Shown: positions 42,758-51,500, numbered from the stretch's first letter. The stretch: DNA of 64,000 bases from JANQRZ01 sp965214485 (GCA_965214485.1 CBDCBW010000015.1:124001-188000), one strand, 5' to 3'. Numbers and translations are program-made. The notes: a model not told the origin generated them from the sequence alone.

Positions 42758-43885
42758 TCACTCGACGCCGTGAATCCACCCGCCCGCCACGACGTCCTCT
42801 CCGTCGTAGAGCACGACCGACTGCCCCGGCGCGATGGCCGCGCGCGGCTCGGCAAAGGCGACGCGCAGCTCGTCGTCGCCGGTCTGCCACGCGAGGGCGG
42901 GGGCCCCGGCGTCCCTGTAGCGAATCTGCGCCGTCACCGGCTGCTCGTCGAACAGGCCGGGGTGCTTGACGAAGTTGAGCTGCCGCGCCGTGAGGGTCTG
43001 CCCGAGGAGGTCCTCGCGCGGGCCGACGGTGACGGTGTTCGTCTCGGCGTCGATGCGGGTGACGTAGGCCGGGTATCCGAGTGGGAGGCGCAGCCCGCGC
43101 CGCTGCCCGACCGTGTAGAACGGGTAGCCCTCGTGCTGCCCGACGACGGTCCCGTCGCCGAGCACGAAGTCGCCGCCGGCGACCTGGGCTTCGAGGCCGG
43201 GGGCGCGGCGCTTGAGGAAGCCCCGGTAGTCGTCGTCGGGGATGAAGCAGATCTCGTAGGAGTCCGGCTTGTCGGCTACGCGGTCGAGGCCGTACTCCGC
43301 CGCCAGCGCGCGGATGCGCGGCTTAGTGAGCTCCCCGAGCGGGAAGAGGCTGCGGGCGAGGTGCTCCTGCGGCAGCCCCCACAGCGCGTAGCTCTGGTCC
43401 TTGCGCTCGTCGAGGCCGCGCGCGACGACGTACCGCCCCGACGCCGCGTCCCGGCGGACACGGGCGTAGTGGCCGGTGGCGATGAACGCGCAGCCCAGGT
43501 CGTCGGCGCGGCGGAGCAGGGCGGCCCACTTGATGTGGGTGTTGCACAAGACGCACGGGTTCGGCGTCCGCCCGGCGAGGTACTCGCTCGTGAAGCGCTC
43601 GACGACCCAGTCGCCGAACTCCTCGCGGATGTCGACGATGAAGTGCGGGAAGTCCATCGCCAGCGCGACCGAGCGGGCGTCGTTCATCGACTCCAGCGAG
43701 CAGCAGCCGACCTCTTTCCCCGGCTTGCGGGGGCCGCTCGGCGGCGGCCCGAGCGACCCCGCGTAGTCCCACGTCTTCATCGTGATGCCGACGACCTCGT
43801 AGCCCTCGTCGCGCAGCAGCGCCGCCGCGACGGACGAGTCCACGCCGCCGCTCATCGCTACCAGTACGCGTCCGTGCGTGCTCAT
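42758..43885 (-). CDS. mnmA: tRNA-specific 2-thiouridylase
   Basis: Thiolates U34 in the anticodon of tRNA-Lys, -Glu and -Gln using ATP and a sulfur relay. 375 residues. The PP-loop is SGGVDSS at 12-18. The catalytic Cys pair corresponds to Cys114 (CVLCNTHIKW) and Cys213 (YEICFIPD). The C-terminal beta-barrel is present (TARQLNFVKH). The insert after residue 45 (PPPSGPRKPGKEVGCC) is longer than in E. coli. A single gene. Confidence 0.95.
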   Translation of the reverse strand: MSTHGRVLVAMSGGVDSSVAAALLRDEGYEVVGITMKTWDYAGSLGPPPSGPRKPGKEVGCCSLESMNDARSVALAMDFPHFIVDIREEFGDWVVERFTSEYLAGRTPNPCVLCNTHIKWAALLRRADDLGCAFIATGHYARVRRDAASGRYVVARGLDERKDQSYALWGLPQEHLARSLFPLGELTKPRIRALAAEYGLDRVADKPDSYEICFIPDDDYRGFLKRRAPGLEAQVAGGDFVLGDGTVVGQHEGYPFYTVGQRRGLRLPLGYPAYVTRIDAETNTVTVGPREDLLGQTLTARQLNFVKHPGLFDEQPVTAQIRYRDAGAPALAWQTGDDELRVAFAEPRAAIAPGQSVVLYDGEDVVAGGWIHGVE

Positions 43886-44120
43886 GGGGGGTCTGCTGTC
43901 TGTGGCCGTCCGGGCGACGGGCCGTCCGGGAGAAACCGAGGGGTCAGCGACGCATGACCCGCCGCCGCGTTCCGGCCTCGCGGAATCTTGAACGGCACCG
44001 CGCCGCCGAGGCGCAGCGCCCCGGCCCGGGCCGGACCCGCGCCGAGCTATTGCCGGAAACTTCGCTTGTGAACCGGAGGGAGTGGGACGAAACTAGGTTT
44101 TCAGCCCAACCCCGCCTCGT

Positions 44121-44516
44121 ATGCCCGCCGCCCCGACCCGGCGCGAGATCGTCGACTCGCCCAACGCTCCCGCCGCCATCGGCCCGTACAGCCAGGCTCT
44201 CCTCGCCGGCAACACGCTCTACTGCTCGGGGCAGATCGCGTTCGTCCCGGAGACGGGCGAGCTGATGCAGGGGGACATCGAGGAGGAGACGGCCCGCGTG
44301 CTCGACAACCTCGGGGCCGTCCTCCGCGCCGGGGGGATGAGCTACGACAACGTCGTCACGTGCACCGTTTTCCTCGCCGACATGAACGACTACGGGCAGG
44401 TCAACGAGGTCTACGCCCGCTACTTCAGCGAGTCGCCGCCGGCGCGCGAGGCGATCCAGGTGGCGGCGCTCCCGCGCGGGGCGCGCGTCGAAATCTCCTG
44501 CATCGCCGTCCGCTAG
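44121..44516 (+). CDS. ridA: RidA/YjgF/UK114-family enamine/imine deaminase
   Basis: Hydrolyses reactive 2-aminoacrylate and related enamines made by PLP enzymes. 131 residues, forming a trimer in known members. Family stretches are APAAIGPYSQALLAGNTLYC, then SGQIAFVPETGEL, and LPRGARVEISCIAV. Arg109 in PPAREAIQ corresponds to the catalytic Arg105 of E. coli RidA. A TAGGTTTTC box at 44093 may be part of the promoter. Confidence 0.93.
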   Translation: MPAAPTRREIVDSPNAPAAIGPYSQALLAGNTLYCSGQIAFVPETGELMQGDIEEETARVLDNLGAVLRAGGMSYDNVVTCTVFLADMNDYGQVNEVYARYFSESPPAREAIQVAALPRGARVEISCIAVR

Positions 44517-44959
44517 GGCGAAGGGCGGGGGGTCGCGGGTCTCGACGACGACGACGCTTCGAGTGCCTTTGCGCCACGCGCTGGGCGCTCAAACGGGGGG
44601 CCGGCACGGCTTAGAGCTCCCCGACTCCAGTATGGGGCTCCAGTATGAGGCGGGCAGGGCAAAATCCGCAGTCTACCGTCTGCGGCCCGCCGTCAAGAGG
44701 CACGGGTACAGGAGCACCGCTCGGCGTACGGAACGTAGCTCGCCTGCCCTGCGACCTCGACCGAGGTGTCGACCACGTCGGCTCCCGTGCGCGCGATGTG
44801 ATAGGTGTCGCCGGCGGCGTTCCGGTTGAGCTAGAGCGCAAGACCGTTGCTCGTGCGCCGCCCCCCGCTTCCGCTGCCGTCGGACCGTTGAGCGCAACGA
44901 GGGGCCGGCGGCCGGGGGGTCCGCGCGCGAGCACGTGGCCGGGATGATAGTCTCAGCCT
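44517..44959. other. Intergenic region with a possible gene remnant
   Basis: About 440 bp without an intact gene. On the minus strand 44693-44830 reads as a protein-like 45-residue stretch (LNRNAAGDTYHIARTGADVV, then DTSVEVAGQASYVPYAER). It ends in TGA and is preceded in the same frame by TAG at 44831-44833 and then by further open sequence. No start codon with a ribosome-binding site is evident. It may be the decayed end of a secreted-protein gene. Confidence 0.3.
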
Positions 44960-45892
44960 TTAGTAGAGCCGGCGGCGCTTGTTGAGGTAAGCCAGGAGCG
45001 CCGTGTTGTACGGCTCGGCGGTGTCGAGCTCGACGAAGTCCACGTTGTACTCGCGGCAGCGGCGGCGGAAGCGCTCGGCGAAGCTCTGCACGGCCTCGGC
45101 GTAGCCCGCGCGGAGCTGGGCGGGCTGGAGCGTGACCTCCTCGCCGGTCTCCATGTCGCGGAAGAGCATCGGCACGTCGGGGAACGCGAAGCGCCGCTCC
45201 GTCGCCCCGTCGAGGACGTGGAAGACGAGGACCTCGTGCCCCCGGTAGCGGAGGTGCTGGAGCGCCTTCAAGAGGTCGTCGTGCGCCGCGACGTTCTCGA
45301 ACAGGTCCGTCACCACGACGACGAGCGAGCGCCGCCCCACCCGCTCGGCGACCTCGTGGAGCGCCGCCGCGGCCCCGGTCTTCGCCGACGCGCGCTGGGC
45401 GGGCGGCGCATCGACCAAGCCCTGAAGCTGGGCGAGGAGGTGGCGCAGCGCGCCCGGCGTGCTCTTCGGCGGGACGAGCGTGTGGACCGACTCGTCGAAG
45501 GCCACGAGGCCCGTGGCGTCGCGCTGGCGGACCATGAGGTAGTGCAGCCCGGCGGCGAGGTACGCGCCGTACTCGAGCTTCGAGAGCGCCGCCTCGCCTC
45601 GGTAGCGCATCGAGGTGCTCGTGTCGAGGACCACGTAGTGCCGGAGGTTGGTCTCCTCCTCGTACTGCTTGACGTAGTAGCGGTCCGTCTTGGCGAACAC
45701 CTTCCAGTCGACGTGCCGCAGCTCGTCGCCGGGGTTGTAGGGCCGGTGCTCGGCGAACTCGACCGAGAAGCCGTGGTACGGGCTCCTGTGGAGGCCGGTG
45801 ATGAAGCCCTCGACGATGAGGCGCGCCCGCAGCTCCATCGTGTCGAGCTGCGAGATGGTCTCGGGGTCGAGGTAGCGGAGCGAGGCGTCCAT
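44960..45892 (-). CDS. DUF58 / VWA-like protein
   Basis: 310 residues, soluble. The DUF58 signature is seen in GFSVEFAEHRPYNPGDELRH followed by VDWKVFAKTDRYYVKQYEEE. A von Willebrand A-like fold follows, with a partial MIDAS (LDTSTSMRYRG). Such proteins usually pair with a MoxR ATPase and the Bat aerotolerance proteins, but none of these is beside it. Likely role: assembly or maturation factor acting with a MoxR-type chaperone encoded elsewhere. Confidence 0.85.
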   Translation of the reverse strand: MDASLRYLDPETISQLDTMELRARLIVEGFITGLHRSPYHGFSVEFAEHRPYNPGDELRHVDWKVFAKTDRYYVKQYEEETNLRHYVVLDTSTSMRYRGEAALSKLEYGAYLAAGLHYLMVRQRDATGLVAFDESVHTLVPPKSTPGALRHLLAQLQGLVDAPPAQRASAKTGAAAALHEVAERVGRRSLVVVVTDLFENVAAHDDLLKALQHLRYRGHEVLVFHVLDGATERRFAFPDVPMLFRDMETGEEVTLQPAQLRAGYAEAVQSFAERFRRRCREYNVDFVELDTAEPYNTALLAYLNKRRRLY

Positions 45893-45969
45893 GGGCGAGT
45901 GACGAGCGACGAAGGCCGAGTGGGGAGGATACGCTTTGGCCGCACGCGCTCAACGCCGATACGGCGGGT

Positions 45970-46494
45970 ATGATTGCGCTCGGCACCCGGCACCGGCTGT
46001 GGCTCGGACAGTGGGGGGCATCCCTCGCCCTGCTGCCGTTCTGCGTCGTCTTCGCGCTCGAGGGCGGCGGGTTCTGGCTGGGCGAGGCGCTGTGGACCGT
46101 CTTCCACGCGGCGGACCTGATCGCGCACGAGGCGGGGCACTTCTTCTTCCGCCCCTGGGGTCGGTTCCTGGAGATCGCGGGCGGGTCGATCCTCCAGCTC
46201 GCGCTCCCGGCGCTCTTCGTCTTTCAGGGGGTCGTGTGGGACCACAAGCTCGGCACCCAGCTCGCGCTGCTGTGGCTCGGGCAGAGCTTCGTCGACGTGA
46301 GCGTCTACGCCGCCGACGCGCAGGCGCGGGCGCTCCCGCTCCTCGGGGGCCTCGGCCCGGAGAGCCACGACTGGCACAACATGCTCTCGCTGCTCGGCTG
46401 CCTGGAGTGGACGCCGCTCATCGCTGGGGTGCTCTACGCCTGCGCGTTCGTGTGCTGGGCCGCGATGCTGGCTGTGCCGTGGAGAGTGGGGTGA
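45970..46494 (+). CDS. Membrane protein with an HEAGH motif
   Basis: 174 residues with four to five membrane helices (e.g. LALLPFCVVFALEGGGFW, then ILQLALPALFVFQGVVW). Near residue 53 it carries DLIAHEAGHFFF, a gluzincin-type HExxH motif. A later SHDWHNML contains two more His residues. The arrangement resembles membrane-embedded zinc peptidases of the M50 type, but the C-terminal Asp motif (LDG) is not evident. It may be a metalloprotease or a metal-binding membrane protein. It is divergent from the DUF58 gene. Confidence 0.6.
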   Translation: MIALGTRHRLWLGQWGASLALLPFCVVFALEGGGFWLGEALWTVFHAADLIAHEAGHFFFRPWGRFLEIAGGSILQLALPALFVFQGVVWDHKLGTQLALLWLGQSFVDVSVYAADAQARALPLLGGLGPESHDWHNMLSLLGCLEWTPLIAGVLYACAFVCWAAMLAVPWRVG

Positions 46495-46505
46495 GATCAC
46501 CCGCC

Positions 46506-46599
46506 GTTTCGAGAGCGCATCGCGCTCAGGCACTCCCGAAACTGTTAGATCAGGGGGACGGCTTTGCGAAGTGCGGAGCGTAGCGACCGCAAGCAAAGC
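46506..46599 (+). promoter_or_regulatory. Two hairpins in the pyrR leader
   Basis: The first stem is gtttcg/cgaaac (46506-46542) with an inner gagcgc-atc-gcgctc. The second is gctttgc/gcaaagc (46561-46599) with an inner tgcgg/ccgca. They fill the gap between the membrane protein gene and pyrR. The first may be a terminator of the upstream gene. An attenuator controlled by PyrR is possible, but the known PyrR RNA consensus was not recognised. Confidence 0.35.
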
Positions 46600-46620
46600 G
46601 GGGGGTCGTAGTTTCCGGCG

Positions 46621-47202
46621 ATGCTGCTCTCCCCCGACGATACCGTCAAGGCCCGGCTCCTCGACGCGGCCGATCTCGACCGGACGCTGAACCGGCTCGC
46701 CCGCCAGATCGTCGAGCACCTCGACGACGACGCCGAGCCGGCGGACCGCCTCGCGCTCGTCGGGATGCAGACGCGGGGGGTCCACCTCGCCCGCCGCCTC
46801 CGCAGCAAGATCGCCGCCGCCGAGGGCCTCGACCTGCCCTTCGGGATTCTCGACGCGACGCTGTACCGCGACGACTTCCGCAAGCGCCTCCGCCAGCCCG
46901 TCGTCCACCCGACCGACATCCCGTTCGACGTGGACGACCGCCGCCTCGTGCTCGTCGACGACGTGGTCTACACCGGGCGTACGACGCGCGCCGCGCTCGA
47001 CGCGCTGATGGACCTCGGCCGGCCCGCCAGCGTCCGCTTCCTCGCCCTCATCGACCGGGGCCTGCGCGAGCTCCCCGTCCGCCCCGACTTCGTCGGGCGC
47101 ACGGTGCCGACGACGCCCGGCGAAGAGGTCCGCGTCCGGCTCGCCGAGGTCGGCGAGGCCGACGGCGTGTGGCTCGTCGAGCGAGCCCACGGCAACGAAT
47201 AG
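46621..47202 (+). CDS. pyrR: Bifunctional pyr-operon regulator / uracil phosphoribosyltransferase
   Basis: 193 residues. The type I phosphoribosyltransferase signature is RLVLVDDVVYTGRTTRAALD, the PRPP loop. Other PyrR stretches are LALVGMQTRGVHLARRL and DATLYRDDFRK. PyrR binds pyr mRNA in response to UMP and has weak UPRTase activity. pyrB follows after 10 bp, so the two are one operon. TAGTTTCC ends 5 bases upstream of the ATG, so the transcript could be nearly leaderless. Confidence 0.93.
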   Translation: MLLSPDDTVKARLLDAADLDRTLNRLARQIVEHLDDDAEPADRLALVGMQTRGVHLARRLRSKIAAAEGLDLPFGILDATLYRDDFRKRLRQPVVHPTDIPFDVDDRRLVLVDDVVYTGRTTRAALDALMDLGRPASVRFLALIDRGLRELPVRPDFVGRTVPTTPGEEVRVRLAEVGEADGVWLVERAHGNE

Positions 47203-47212
47203 CGAGCGACGC

Positions 47213-48253
47213 ATGGGTGCCTCCCCCGACCGAACCGCCCCGACGATGACCGAAGAGGCCCTCGTCCCGCGTGGCTCCGGGCTCGACGCGCTCGAACACC
47301 GTCACCTGCTCGGGCTGTCGGACTACAGCGCCGACGAGATCCGGCTCATCCTGCGCACGGCGCGCGAGTTCCGCGAGGTCCTCGACCGCCGCGTCAAGCG
47401 GGTCCCGTCGCTGCGGGGCGTCACGGTGGTCAACCTCTTCTTCGAGCCCTCGACGCGGACGCGGCTCTCGTTCGAGCTCGCCGAGAAGCGGCTCTCGGCG
47501 GACGTCGTCAACTTCTCCTCGGTGGGGTCGTCGGTCTCGAAGGGCGAGACGCTCAAGGACACCGCGCGCAACATCGAGGCGATGAGGATCGACATGGTCG
47601 TCCTCCGCCACGCCTCGCCGGGGGCGGCGCACTTCCTGACGCGCTGCATCGACTCGGTCGTGCTCAACGCCGGCGACGGCGCGCACGAGCACCCCACCCA
47701 GGCGCTGCTCGACCTCTTGACGCTCGCCGACCTCGACCTGCCGCGCTTCCCCGACGCGCAGCTCCACCGGGGCGACCTCAGCGGGCTCCGCGTCTCGATC
47801 CTCGGCGACGTCGCCCACAGCCGCGTCGCGCGCTCGAACATCCACGGCCTCCGCACGCTCGGGGCCGAGGTCACGCTCTGCGGCCCGCGCACGATGCTCC
47901 CGCGCGACGTCGAGGCGATGGGCGTCCGCGTCACCGACCGGCTCGGCGAGGCGCTCGACGGCTGCGACGTGGCGATGGCGCTCCGCATCCAGCTCGAACG
48001 GCAGAAGGGCGGGGCCGGCTCGCAGGCGAGCCTCTTCCCGAGCCTCCGCGAGTACCACGAGCGCTACGGGATCAAGGAGGAGCACCTCGACCGCTACCCC
48101 GACCTGCGCATCATGCACCCCGGCCCCGTCAACCGCGGCGTCGAGCTCGCCAGCGAGGTCGTCGACTCGGACCGGTCGGTGATCCTGAGCCAGGTCACCA
48201 ACGGCGTGGCCGTGCGCATGGCGTGCCTCTACCTCCTCTCGGGCGGGATTTAA
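47213..48253 (+). CDS. pyrB: Aspartate carbamoyltransferase catalytic subunit
   Basis: Condenses carbamoyl phosphate with aspartate, the committed step of pyrimidine synthesis. 346 residues. The carbamoyl-phosphate loop is FFEPSTRTRLSFE with STRT at 80-83, then SVSKGETLKDT, EHPTQALLDLL and IMHPGPVNRGVEL. It is about 30 residues longer than E. coli PyrB, mainly through an N-terminal extension and an insert near QLERQKGGAGSQ. An internal ATG at codon 12 is an alternative start. No pyrI is adjacent. Confidence 0.95.
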   Translation: MGASPDRTAPTMTEEALVPRGSGLDALEHRHLLGLSDYSADEIRLILRTAREFREVLDRRVKRVPSLRGVTVVNLFFEPSTRTRLSFELAEKRLSADVVNFSSVGSSVSKGETLKDTARNIEAMRIDMVVLRHASPGAAHFLTRCIDSVVLNAGDGAHEHPTQALLDLLTLADLDLPRFPDAQLHRGDLSGLRVSILGDVAHSRVARSNIHGLRTLGAEVTLCGPRTMLPRDVEAMGVRVTDRLGEALDGCDVAMALRIQLERQKGGAGSQASLFPSLREYHERYGIKEEHLDRYPDLRIMHPGPVNRGVELASEVVDSDRSVILSQVTNGVAVRMACLYLLSGGI

Positions 48254-48310
48254 GAGAGGGCGAGCGGAGGAAAGGAAGAGCGGAAGCGTCCGGGGTTTCA
48301 GCGCCGAGCC

Positions 48311-48318
48311 TATCTTCC
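48311..48318 (+). promoter_or_regulatory. Possible -7 box upstream of rimB
   Basis: TATCTTCC lies 45-52 bases upstream of the GTG start, in a polypyrimidine stretch that contains a 17-bp direct repeat (ccgctcttccccgcct). Confidence 0.3.
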
Positions 48319-48362
48319 GCTCTTCCCCGCCTCCGCTCTTCCCCGCCTCCGCCCTTCACCCC

Positions 48363-48824
48363 GTGTCCAGGCATCCTACCATCATCGTCGGTTGGCGCGA
48401 GTGGGTGGCGTTGCCGGACCTCGGCCTGCCCGCTGTCAAGGCGAAGGTGGACACCGGGGCCAAGACCTCGTCGCTCCACGCCTTCGACCTCGAGACCTTC
48501 CGCGAGGACGGGCGCGAGCGCGTCCGCTTCGCCGTCCACCCGTTGCAGAAGAACGAGGGGGTGGCCGTTCGGGCCGTCGCGGACGTCATCGACGAGCGGA
48601 CGATCGTCAGCTCGAACGGGCAGGAGGAGCTGCGCATCGTGATCCGCACGCCCCTGCACCTCGGCGACGCCGTGTGGCCCGTCGAGCTCACCCTCACCGA
48701 CCGCCGGGCGATGCGGCTGCGGATGCTCCTCGGCCGCCAGGCCCTCGAAGGCCGCCTCCTCGTCGACGCCAGCGCCTCCTACCTCCACGGCCGCCGCCCC
48801 CACGCGGCGGACCTCTACGACTGA
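48363..48824 (+). CDS. RimK-associated retropepsin-like protease (RimB/ATP-dependent zinc protease family)
   Basis: 153 residues from a GTG start. The family signature is KAKVDTGAKTSSLHAFDLET, in which the DTGA is the retropepsin-like aspartate motif. The rest is a compact beta barrel (GQEELRIVIRTPLHLGDAVW). In organisms with RimK this protein removes the added glutamates. It ends 9 bp before rimK, so the two form an operon. Confidence 0.85.
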   Translation: MSRHPTIIVGWREWVALPDLGLPAVKAKVDTGAKTSSLHAFDLETFREDGRERVRFAVHPLQKNEGVAVRAVADVIDERTIVSSNGQEELRIVIRTPLHLGDAVWPVELTLTDRRAMRLRMLLGRQALEGRLLVDASASYLHGRRPHAADLYD

Positions 48825-48833
48825 GCCCCGCCC

Positions 48834-49721
48834 ATGAACCTCGCCATCCTCTCGCGCAACCCCGAGCTCTACTCCACCCGCCGCCTCGTCGAAGCCGCCG
48901 AGGCGCGGGGGCACGACGTCCGCGTGCTCGACACGCTCCAGTGCACGATCCACCTCAGCGCGACCGGCCCCGAGCTGCACGTCGCCGGTGAGAAGATCGG
49001 GGGCCTCGACGCCGTCGTCCCGCGCATCGGCGCGTCGATCACGTTCTACGGGCTCGCCGTCGTGCGGCAGTGCGAGGCGATGAAGGTCTACTGCCTCAAC
49101 GGCTCGGTCGGGATCACGCGCTCGCGGGACAAGCTCCGCGCCCACCAGCTCCTCGCCAAAGCGGGCATCGGCCTGCCCGTCACCGCCTTCGCCCACCACC
49201 CCGACGCCGTGGACGACGTGATCAAGGCCGTCGGCGGCCCGCCGCTGATCGTCAAGCTGCTCGAAGGCACGCAGGGCGTCGGCGTCGTGCTGTGCGAGAC
49301 GAAGAAGGCGGCGGAGAGCGTGATCCAGGCGTTCCGAGGGCTGAGGGCCTACCTCTTGGTGCAGGAGTTCATCAAGGAGGCCGGCGGCTCGGACCTCCGC
49401 TGCCTCGTCGTCGGGGACAAGGTCGTCGCCGCGATGGAGCGCAAGGGGGCCGAGGGCGAGTTCCGAAGCAACCTCCACCGCGGCGGCTCGGCGCGCCTCG
49501 CCAAGATCACCCCGGCGGAGCGCAAGACCGCCGTGCAGGCCGTCAAGGCGCTCGGGCTCCGGGTCGCGGGCGTGGACATCCTGCGCTCGGCGCGCGGGCC
49601 GCTCGTGCTCGAAGTCAACTCGTCGCCGGGGCTCGAAGGCATCGAGACGGCGACCGGCAAGGACGTGGCGGGCCTCATCGTGCAGTTCATCGAGAAGAGC
49701 ATAAAGCTGAAGACGAGCTGA
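48834..49721 (+). CDS. rimK: RimK-family alpha-L-glutamate ligase
   Basis: ATP-grasp enzyme that adds glutamate residues to the C terminus of ribosomal protein S6. 295 residues, the E. coli length. Visible motifs: LNGSVGITRSRDKLRAHQLL, the ATP-grasp loop LLEGTQGVGV, LVQEFIKEAGGSDLRCLVVG and the Mg site VLEVNSSPGLEGIE. It follows the RimB-like protease gene, which gives an opposing-activity pair. Confidence 0.93.
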   Translation: MNLAILSRNPELYSTRRLVEAAEARGHDVRVLDTLQCTIHLSATGPELHVAGEKIGGLDAVVPRIGASITFYGLAVVRQCEAMKVYCLNGSVGITRSRDKLRAHQLLAKAGIGLPVTAFAHHPDAVDDVIKAVGGPPLIVKLLEGTQGVGVVLCETKKAAESVIQAFRGLRAYLLVQEFIKEAGGSDLRCLVVGDKVVAAMERKGAEGEFRSNLHRGGSARLAKITPAERKTAVQAVKALGLRVAGVDILRSARGPLVLEVNSSPGLEGIETATGKDVAGLIVQFIEKSIKLKTS

Positions 49722-50079
49722 GCGCGTGGGCGACCCACCCGGGCTGCCTACCTAGGGCCTCGGCAGGCGGTCTGCTGCTTTCTGAACCGGAGACGCTTCG
49801 TGTGGAGGGAGCGCAACGGAATGGAGGGAATGGGAGGAATGGAGGGAAGAGAGACAGCCCCTCTCCGTCCCTCCCTGCTCTCCACGCCGTCCCGAACCGA
49901 GAAGACCCCTTGATCCTGCCTTGTTGGCCCCTCCGGGCTTCGTCGAGAATTGACCGAGACCGGCTCTGACACCCTGTCAGAAACAAAATCGGCGGAGCGG
50001 TTGTTGATAGCTTGTTTGACCGATCCGGAGTTGTCGTTCGGGTCACACCACTCCAGTTGTCGAACCCACCGGAATCCGC
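49722..50079. other. Intergenic region upstream of the ECF sigma gene
   Basis: About 360 bp. A hairpin-forming stretch at 49817-49880 (ggagggaagagaga ... tctccgtccctcc) closely matches the one at 19007-19056 and may terminate rimK transcription. A 15-bp palindrome, ctgacaccctgtcag, lies at 49966-49980, about 100 bp before the sigma gene, and could be an operator. No gene was found. Confidence 0.4.
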
Positions 50080-50742
50080 GTGGACACCACCGTAGAAACC
50101 CGCCGTTACGTCAAAACCGCTCCGCACACCCGCGCTCGCCAGGCCCGTCGTGACACGCTCGACGCGATGACCGATGAGGACCTGATGCGCCAGTTCCAGG
50201 CCGGCACCGTCGAGGCGTTCAACCTCCTCGTGGACCGCTACTCGGAGCGGCTTTCTCACTACCTGTACCGCTTCACGAAGGACCGCCGCCGCGTGGAGGA
50301 CCTCCTGCAGGAGACCTTCCTGCGCGTCTACCGCAACCGCCACTCGTACCGCCCCGTCGCGAAGTTCTCGACGTGGCTCTACACCATCGCCGGCAACCTC
50401 GCCCGCAGCGAGTACCGCAAGATCAAGCGGCGGCAGACGTATTCCATCCAGTCGCAGAGCCGCGATGGGGAGGAGTACGAAATGCCGCTCCCGGACGAGA
50501 CGTTCTCGCCTGACAAAGAGGCCGAGCGCGCCATTCAGGACCGCCACATCCAGGCAGCGCTGAAGCAGATTCCCGAGGAGTTCCGCGAGGTGGTCGTGCT
50601 GCGCGACGTGCAGAACCTGGCCTACGAGGAGATCGCCGAGATCACGGGCCTGCCGATGGGGACGGTCAAGAGCCGGATCAACCGGGGCCGGACCAAGCTC
50701 CAGGGCCTGCTCGACGAGGTGTATTCGGTGCATCTGAACTAG
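50080..50742 (+). CDS. ECF (RpoE-like) sigma factor
   Basis: 220 residues from a GTG start; an ATG at codon 30 (MTDEDLMRQFQ) is an alternative start. Region 2: AFNLLVDRYSERLSHYLYRF and VEDLLQETFLRVYRNRHSYR, then FSTWLYTIAGNLARSEYRK. Region 4: QIPEEFREVVVLRDVQNLAY and EEIAEITGLPMGTVKSRINR. No anti-sigma gene follows. The stop codon lies in a 14-bp tandem duplication (ctgaactagaccgg). Confidence 0.92.
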   Translation: MDTTVETRRYVKTAPHTRARQARRDTLDAMTDEDLMRQFQAGTVEAFNLLVDRYSERLSHYLYRFTKDRRRVEDLLQETFLRVYRNRHSYRPVAKFSTWLYTIAGNLARSEYRKIKRRQTYSIQSQSRDGEEYEMPLPDETFSPDKEAERAIQDRHIQAALKQIPEEFREVVVLRDVQNLAYEEIAEITGLPMGTVKSRINRGRTKLQGLLDEVYSVHLN

Positions 50743-50777
50743 ACCGGCTGAACTAGACCGGCCTCGCACCCGGTCTG

Positions 50778-50812
50778 CGGAGGGGCTCCAGCAATGGGGC
50801 TCCTCCGTTTCT
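50778..50812 (+). terminator. Rho-independent terminator of the ECF sigma gene
   Basis: cggaggggctcc-agcaatgg-ggctcctccg forms a GC-rich stem followed by tttctgt. It is 36 bp after the stop codon. Confidence 0.6.
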
Positions 50813-50817
50813 GTATC

Positions 50818-50983
50818 TAGGCCCCGTCACGTGAATCCGGGTCCTGGCTCGGCGAGGCCCCGGAAGGGCGCTGCGGCGTTGTCCTCCTCGCCCGATGCTA
50901 CGGCATCTGGCTTGTCGGACGCCTGGCCGGGTCCCTCCAGGGTCTCTCGCTCGCTGACGGACCGACCTACGGGACAGAGCCTA
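50818..50983. mobile_element. MITE, full copy 1 of the CTAG-targeted family
   Basis: 166 bp including a TA at each end. The inverted ends are GGCCCCGTCACG and, read inward from the right, GGCTCTGTCCCG. The flanks read CTA|element|TAG, as after insertion into CTAG with duplication of TA, the IS630/Tc1-mariner habit. The interior is nearly identical to the copy at 63555-63720. Directly next to it, taggccctgtggga looks like the left end of a further copy. Confidence 0.85.
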
Positions 50984-51134
50984 GGCCCTGTGGGACTTAC
51001 GGTTTGGGTCTTCCCCTCTCCAAGCGGGACCTGCGTGCGATGACAGAGGGCGTGATGTGGTATGATGACTCACCGCCATCACACCGATGAAGCCATGTCG
51101 GGGTCGAGGCGAGGGACCGGGCAGCGGCGTGACA

Positions 51135-51178
51135 GAAAAAGCCAAAGCGCCTTGCGTGATCCTTCCGCAAGGCGCTTC
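51135..51178 (-). terminator. Rho-independent terminator of tRNA-Asp
   Basis: On the minus strand a 12-bp perfect stem (aagcgccttgcg / cgcaaggcgctt, loop gaaggatca) is followed by TTGGCTTTTTCTG. It lies about 50 bases downstream of the tRNA 3' end. A second small hairpin (aagtgctt/aagcactt) is at 51191-51212. Confidence 0.85.
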
Positions 51179-51225
51179 GGTTTATTCTCCAAGTGCTTCC
51201 TGTCAAGCACTTGTGCTCATTTGGG

Positions 51226-51299
<74 letters not shown>

Positions 51300-51468
51300 G
51301 GTTGGGGCTTTCCGCTGGGCAGCCGAGAGGCAACCGAAGCGGGCGCACAGTATACCCCAGCCGGAGAAGCCGGGGCAAGAGCGCTCGGCCTGCTCACACG
51401 ATCTTTACGTGTCCGTCTGACGTGTCCGTCTGGCATGCCCATCCGGCGTGGTCTGCCCTCAACGCGAA

Positions 51469-51500
51469 GCGGGCTTCGGGGAGTGTCTCCCGAAGCCCGC
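51469..51500 (-). terminator. Strong hairpin downstream of the lasso-type leader gene
   Basis: gcgggcttcggg-gagtgtct-cccgaagcccgc is a perfect 12-bp stem 25 bp after the stop codon of the small minus-strand gene. There is no T tract on either side, so termination by the intrinsic mechanism is uncertain. Confidence 0.5.

Noticed and set aside
46506..46599. PyrR-responsive attenuator
   Set aside because: Hairpins are present but the known PyrR-binding RNA consensus and a terminator T tract were not found, so only a low-confidence regulatory entry was kept.
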